Assembly: GCA_023957125.1 (NCBI GenBank)
Contig: JAMLHL010000030.1
Coordinates: forward strand, 1-44,046
Source of the DNA: Chitinophagaceae bacterium
GTDB lineage: Bacteria; Bacteroidota; Bacteroidia; Chitinophagales; Chitinophagaceae
Direction: 5' to 3'
Length of the DNA stretch: 44,046 bases
Position 1 is the stretch's first letter, and each line of letters starts with the position of its first letter. The notes under the pieces were generated by a model. It saw only the letters and a program-made list of their open reading frames with translations. It did not search any database and was not told the origin of the DNA. Positions 43,901 through 44,046 of the stretch are shown here, one piece after another. Position numbers and translations under genes: made by a program.

Positions 43901-44046
43901 ACTCTTGGAAGTTGTGCCGGAGATCCGTCACCCCGCTCTCCATTTCCATGAAGAAAAACGATCATAGGAAATTTCTTCGTAGGTTCAGAATCGTAATTTA
44001 CGGGTAATGATTCGTAATAGGCTCTTATGTTTTCGCTAAATGCCCG
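37960..44046 (-). CDS. Giant secreted alpha/beta-hydrolase with 18 PKD-like repeats and T9SS sorting domain (partial, start beyond right edge)
   Basis: The frame stays open past the internal ATG at 43965 to the window end (SENIRAYYESLPVNYDSEPT, then KKFPMIVFLHGNGERGDGSP), so 2028 residues are visible and the true start and signal peptide are outside. The first 240 residues are an alpha/beta hydrolase of the esterase/PHB-depolymerase type: FLHGNGE oxyanion loop, nucleophile Ser in LTGLSLGGYQSW, and His in NANGHDAWSKTYDPGF. Eighteen repeats of about 90 residues follow, each starting PPVADAG-like with LDGSxS, KxSGP and a closing STASVxITVKPAP; they resemble PKD/K319-type beta-sandwich modules. 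The last 80 residues (VFPNPVRETASVEL, INIYDVNGKLV, GVYFIEVL) are a type A T9SS sorting domain. I infer a cell-surface or secreted carboxylic-ester or polymer hydrolase on a long stalk. Confidence 0.93.
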   Translation of the reverse strand, partial: RAFSENIRAYYESLPVNYDSEPTKKFPMIVFLHGNGERGDGSPAQLPRVLVNGPPKLINQGKFPASFTVGGEKFSFIVISPQNKEKTNYIDGIDSLIKYCVKNYRVDEDRVYLTGLSLGGYQSWRYTGASRANASRIASLLLVCGGVAPRGQEACNIATSGIAMWATNNSGDTQAKPWQMDSCVKSVNTCNPMLNPKAKLTIFNANGHDAWSKTYDPGFKEDGMNVYEWMLSHKKGGVSAPPPVADAGANQTITLPVNSVVLDGTKSTAPTGTISSYSWTKLSGPSTGAIATPTGSKTTVTNLSEGSYQFQLKVTDSKGSIATAVVTIKVNPAPLPPVADAGSMQIITLPVNNITLDGTKSSAPSGSITAFQWTKVSGPPSGSIVNATSSTTQVTGLTEGVYTFQLKITDSNGGSSVATVSITVNAAPVPPIADAGNDQTIDLPNNTIILDGSGSLAPSGNIVDYKWTKLSGPSGENISSPSGVSTEVNGLKKGTYEFELKITDNNGMSATSSVVITVNAAPQPPVANAGENQIITLPDDGITLDGSASAAPGDMISGYQWRQVDGSSDAVISDAGKAVTAVNGLREGIYKFELEVTNSKGLSSSSIVIITVKAAPLPPTANAGFDQSIILPDNSIALDGSLSVALSGTISEYSWTKKTGPEGETITSPNDAKTTVTELSEGLYIFELRITDNNGLSSTASVTITVKAAPLPPVADAGADKTITLPTNQLLLDGTGSNAPSGTISSYHWRLVSGAAGYTISSPESAKTSVTGLVDGMYIFELKVTDDNGLSSTASVSVTVKPAPLPPVANAGLAQTIVLPDNVIMLDGSQSVAGSGAINHYQWSKLSGPSGIDINSPENEITAVTGFSEGIYTFSLKVTDDNGLSSTASVIITVKPALLPPIADAGADKTIVLPEGSIVLDGNSSTGVSGAISSFEWNKISGPEGEDIVSPNDAVTIVKGLQEGVYQFKLKVTDGNGLSAESIVTITVNQEETLPPVAAAGDDQVITLPVDFITLDGSSSMAQSGELTNFKWTKLSGPEGAVISIAEEKITQVTNLTEGVYKFQLTVTDDKGGSSTASVSVTVKPAPLPPVADAGTAQTIELPDNQVTLDGSASTAPSGNISKYQWNKMSGPEGEIIAVPESAITIVNDLHEGTYEFELKIEDDHGNSSTASVVVIVKPAPLPPVADAGMDQAVTLPVNTVSLNGSASTASSGVISSYKWRKTSGPDGAIINTPESAVTTVDGLTQGIYIFELTVEDSGGRTSTALIMVTVNAAPLPPVADAGDGQTITLPSNSVILDGSASEAISGSVSTYNWTKISGPEGAVIATAESVQTTVNNLTEGTYIFELKITDSNGETSSALVTIVVKPAPLPPIADAGGARTITLPVDSVQLDGSGSASISGAIKGYEWTKTSGPSGSVIIAPSSVITVVKGLSQGVYTFELKVTDDNGVSSTSSVVITVEAASLPPVASAGNAQTITLPNGTIILDGSASSASEGNTITSYHWNKVAGPLEGMITDESAVITEVTGLKAGVYIFQLEVTDSRDEKATATVTVTVESAPPPPVAVAGNDQTVRLPVNTVNLDGSKSSAPGGTIIKFEWSKVSGPSGGDIANPLQAKSEVDNLQEGKYQFRLKIADNNGVTSSATVFVTVQPAPLPPVANAGNAQSVTLPVNVVTLDGSGSSASEGEIKTYTWSKVSGPAAGTIKNASKAVTAIEGLAAGTYVFQLKVTDHNGNSNTATVTVVVKPAPIVPPVADAGADISIQLPLSSAIGLDGSQSYARSGEIKEYRWEKISGPGSLIILNSNSPTPSIQDIEPGEYVFRLTVEDAKGLSATDEIRLTVVDEAVVLPPPVANAGESRTISLTDEEVFLDGGSSYARFGTITGYNWVMLSGPSKAKIEYAESDLALVSEFVAGEYLFELTVTDNTGKTDKATVKITVANTGARKDLSPLIKVFPNPVRETASVELQGPAKGRTGINIYDVNGKLVFKREFIKDDIYVNQQIDMSGLLKGVYFIEVLIDYQYRSVMKIIKM

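Overview
The window looks like chromosomal DNA of a Bacteroidetes bacterium, most likely Chitinophagaceae (Niabella/Niastella-like). The signs are a type IX secretion (T9SS) C-terminal sorting domain, a 7TMR-DISM histidine kinase, a RemB/Wzi-like outer-membrane protein, TAnnTTTG-type promoter boxes, weak Shine-Dalgarno sequences and text-like dispersed repeats typical of that family. The assignment is inferred from gene content, not from a marker gene.

Layout. 1-3366 (minus): a three-gene membrane module, cut by the left edge. In order of transcription it encodes a one-helix protein with a STING-like cyclic-dinucleotide-binding domain, a two-helix coiled-coil/TPR-like protein, and a five-helix protein with a C-terminal trypsin-like protease. 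This looks like a cyclic-nucleotide immune (CBASS-type) module; no nucleotide synthase is visible, and the module continues beyond base 1. 3476-6078: a NarL-type response regulator and a convergent 7TMR-DISM histidine kinase. 7984-9135 (minus): a RemB/Wzi-like barrel, dapA and accA (housekeeping).

10.5-33.3 kb (almost all minus): a large catabolic island of three operons. Operon 1 (20279 to 10578): HEAT lipoprotein, an amidohydrolase-aminotransferase fusion, Na+/solute symporter, HpaI-type aldolase, aldo/keto reductase, Gfo/Idh/MocA oxidoreductase, an SDR lacking its catalytic Lys, a 52-codon alcohol dehydrogenase remnant, and an intact SDR. Operon 2 (25225 to 21710): sialidase-like beta-propeller, a second propeller-like secreted protein, and a phytanoyl-CoA-dioxygenase-like protein. 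Operon 3 (32015 to 25399): two 3-hydroxyacyl-CoA dehydrogenase paralogs (one degenerate), M19 dipeptidase, ceramidase-like hydrolase and a TIM-barrel lipoprotein. Each operon is preceded by the same arrangement: a 16-bp WTGAAAAAWAGTAYYA-like box exactly 42 bp upstream of a TAnnTTTG box. The three operons are therefore probably one regulon for an unidentified carboxylated or amino sugar-like substrate. The island is littered with decay: an SGNH-hydrolase tail beside an Rpn-family nuclease/transposase gene, an apiosidase-like GH fragment, and a possible four-helix-bundle gene between repeat arms. A hydroxybutyrate-dehydrogenase-like SDR (33267-32500) stands apart with its own promoter.

33.6-44.0 kb: a tRNA with CAU anticodon and its terminator; a GT-C-type membrane glycosyltransferase; a plus-strand operon of UbiA-type phosphoribosyltransferase, SDR and HAD phosphatase resembling lipid-linked pentose (decaprenyl-phospho-arabinose-like) synthesis; and a giant secreted protein, cut by the right edge, with an alpha/beta-hydrolase domain, 18 PKD-like repeats and a T9SS sorting domain.
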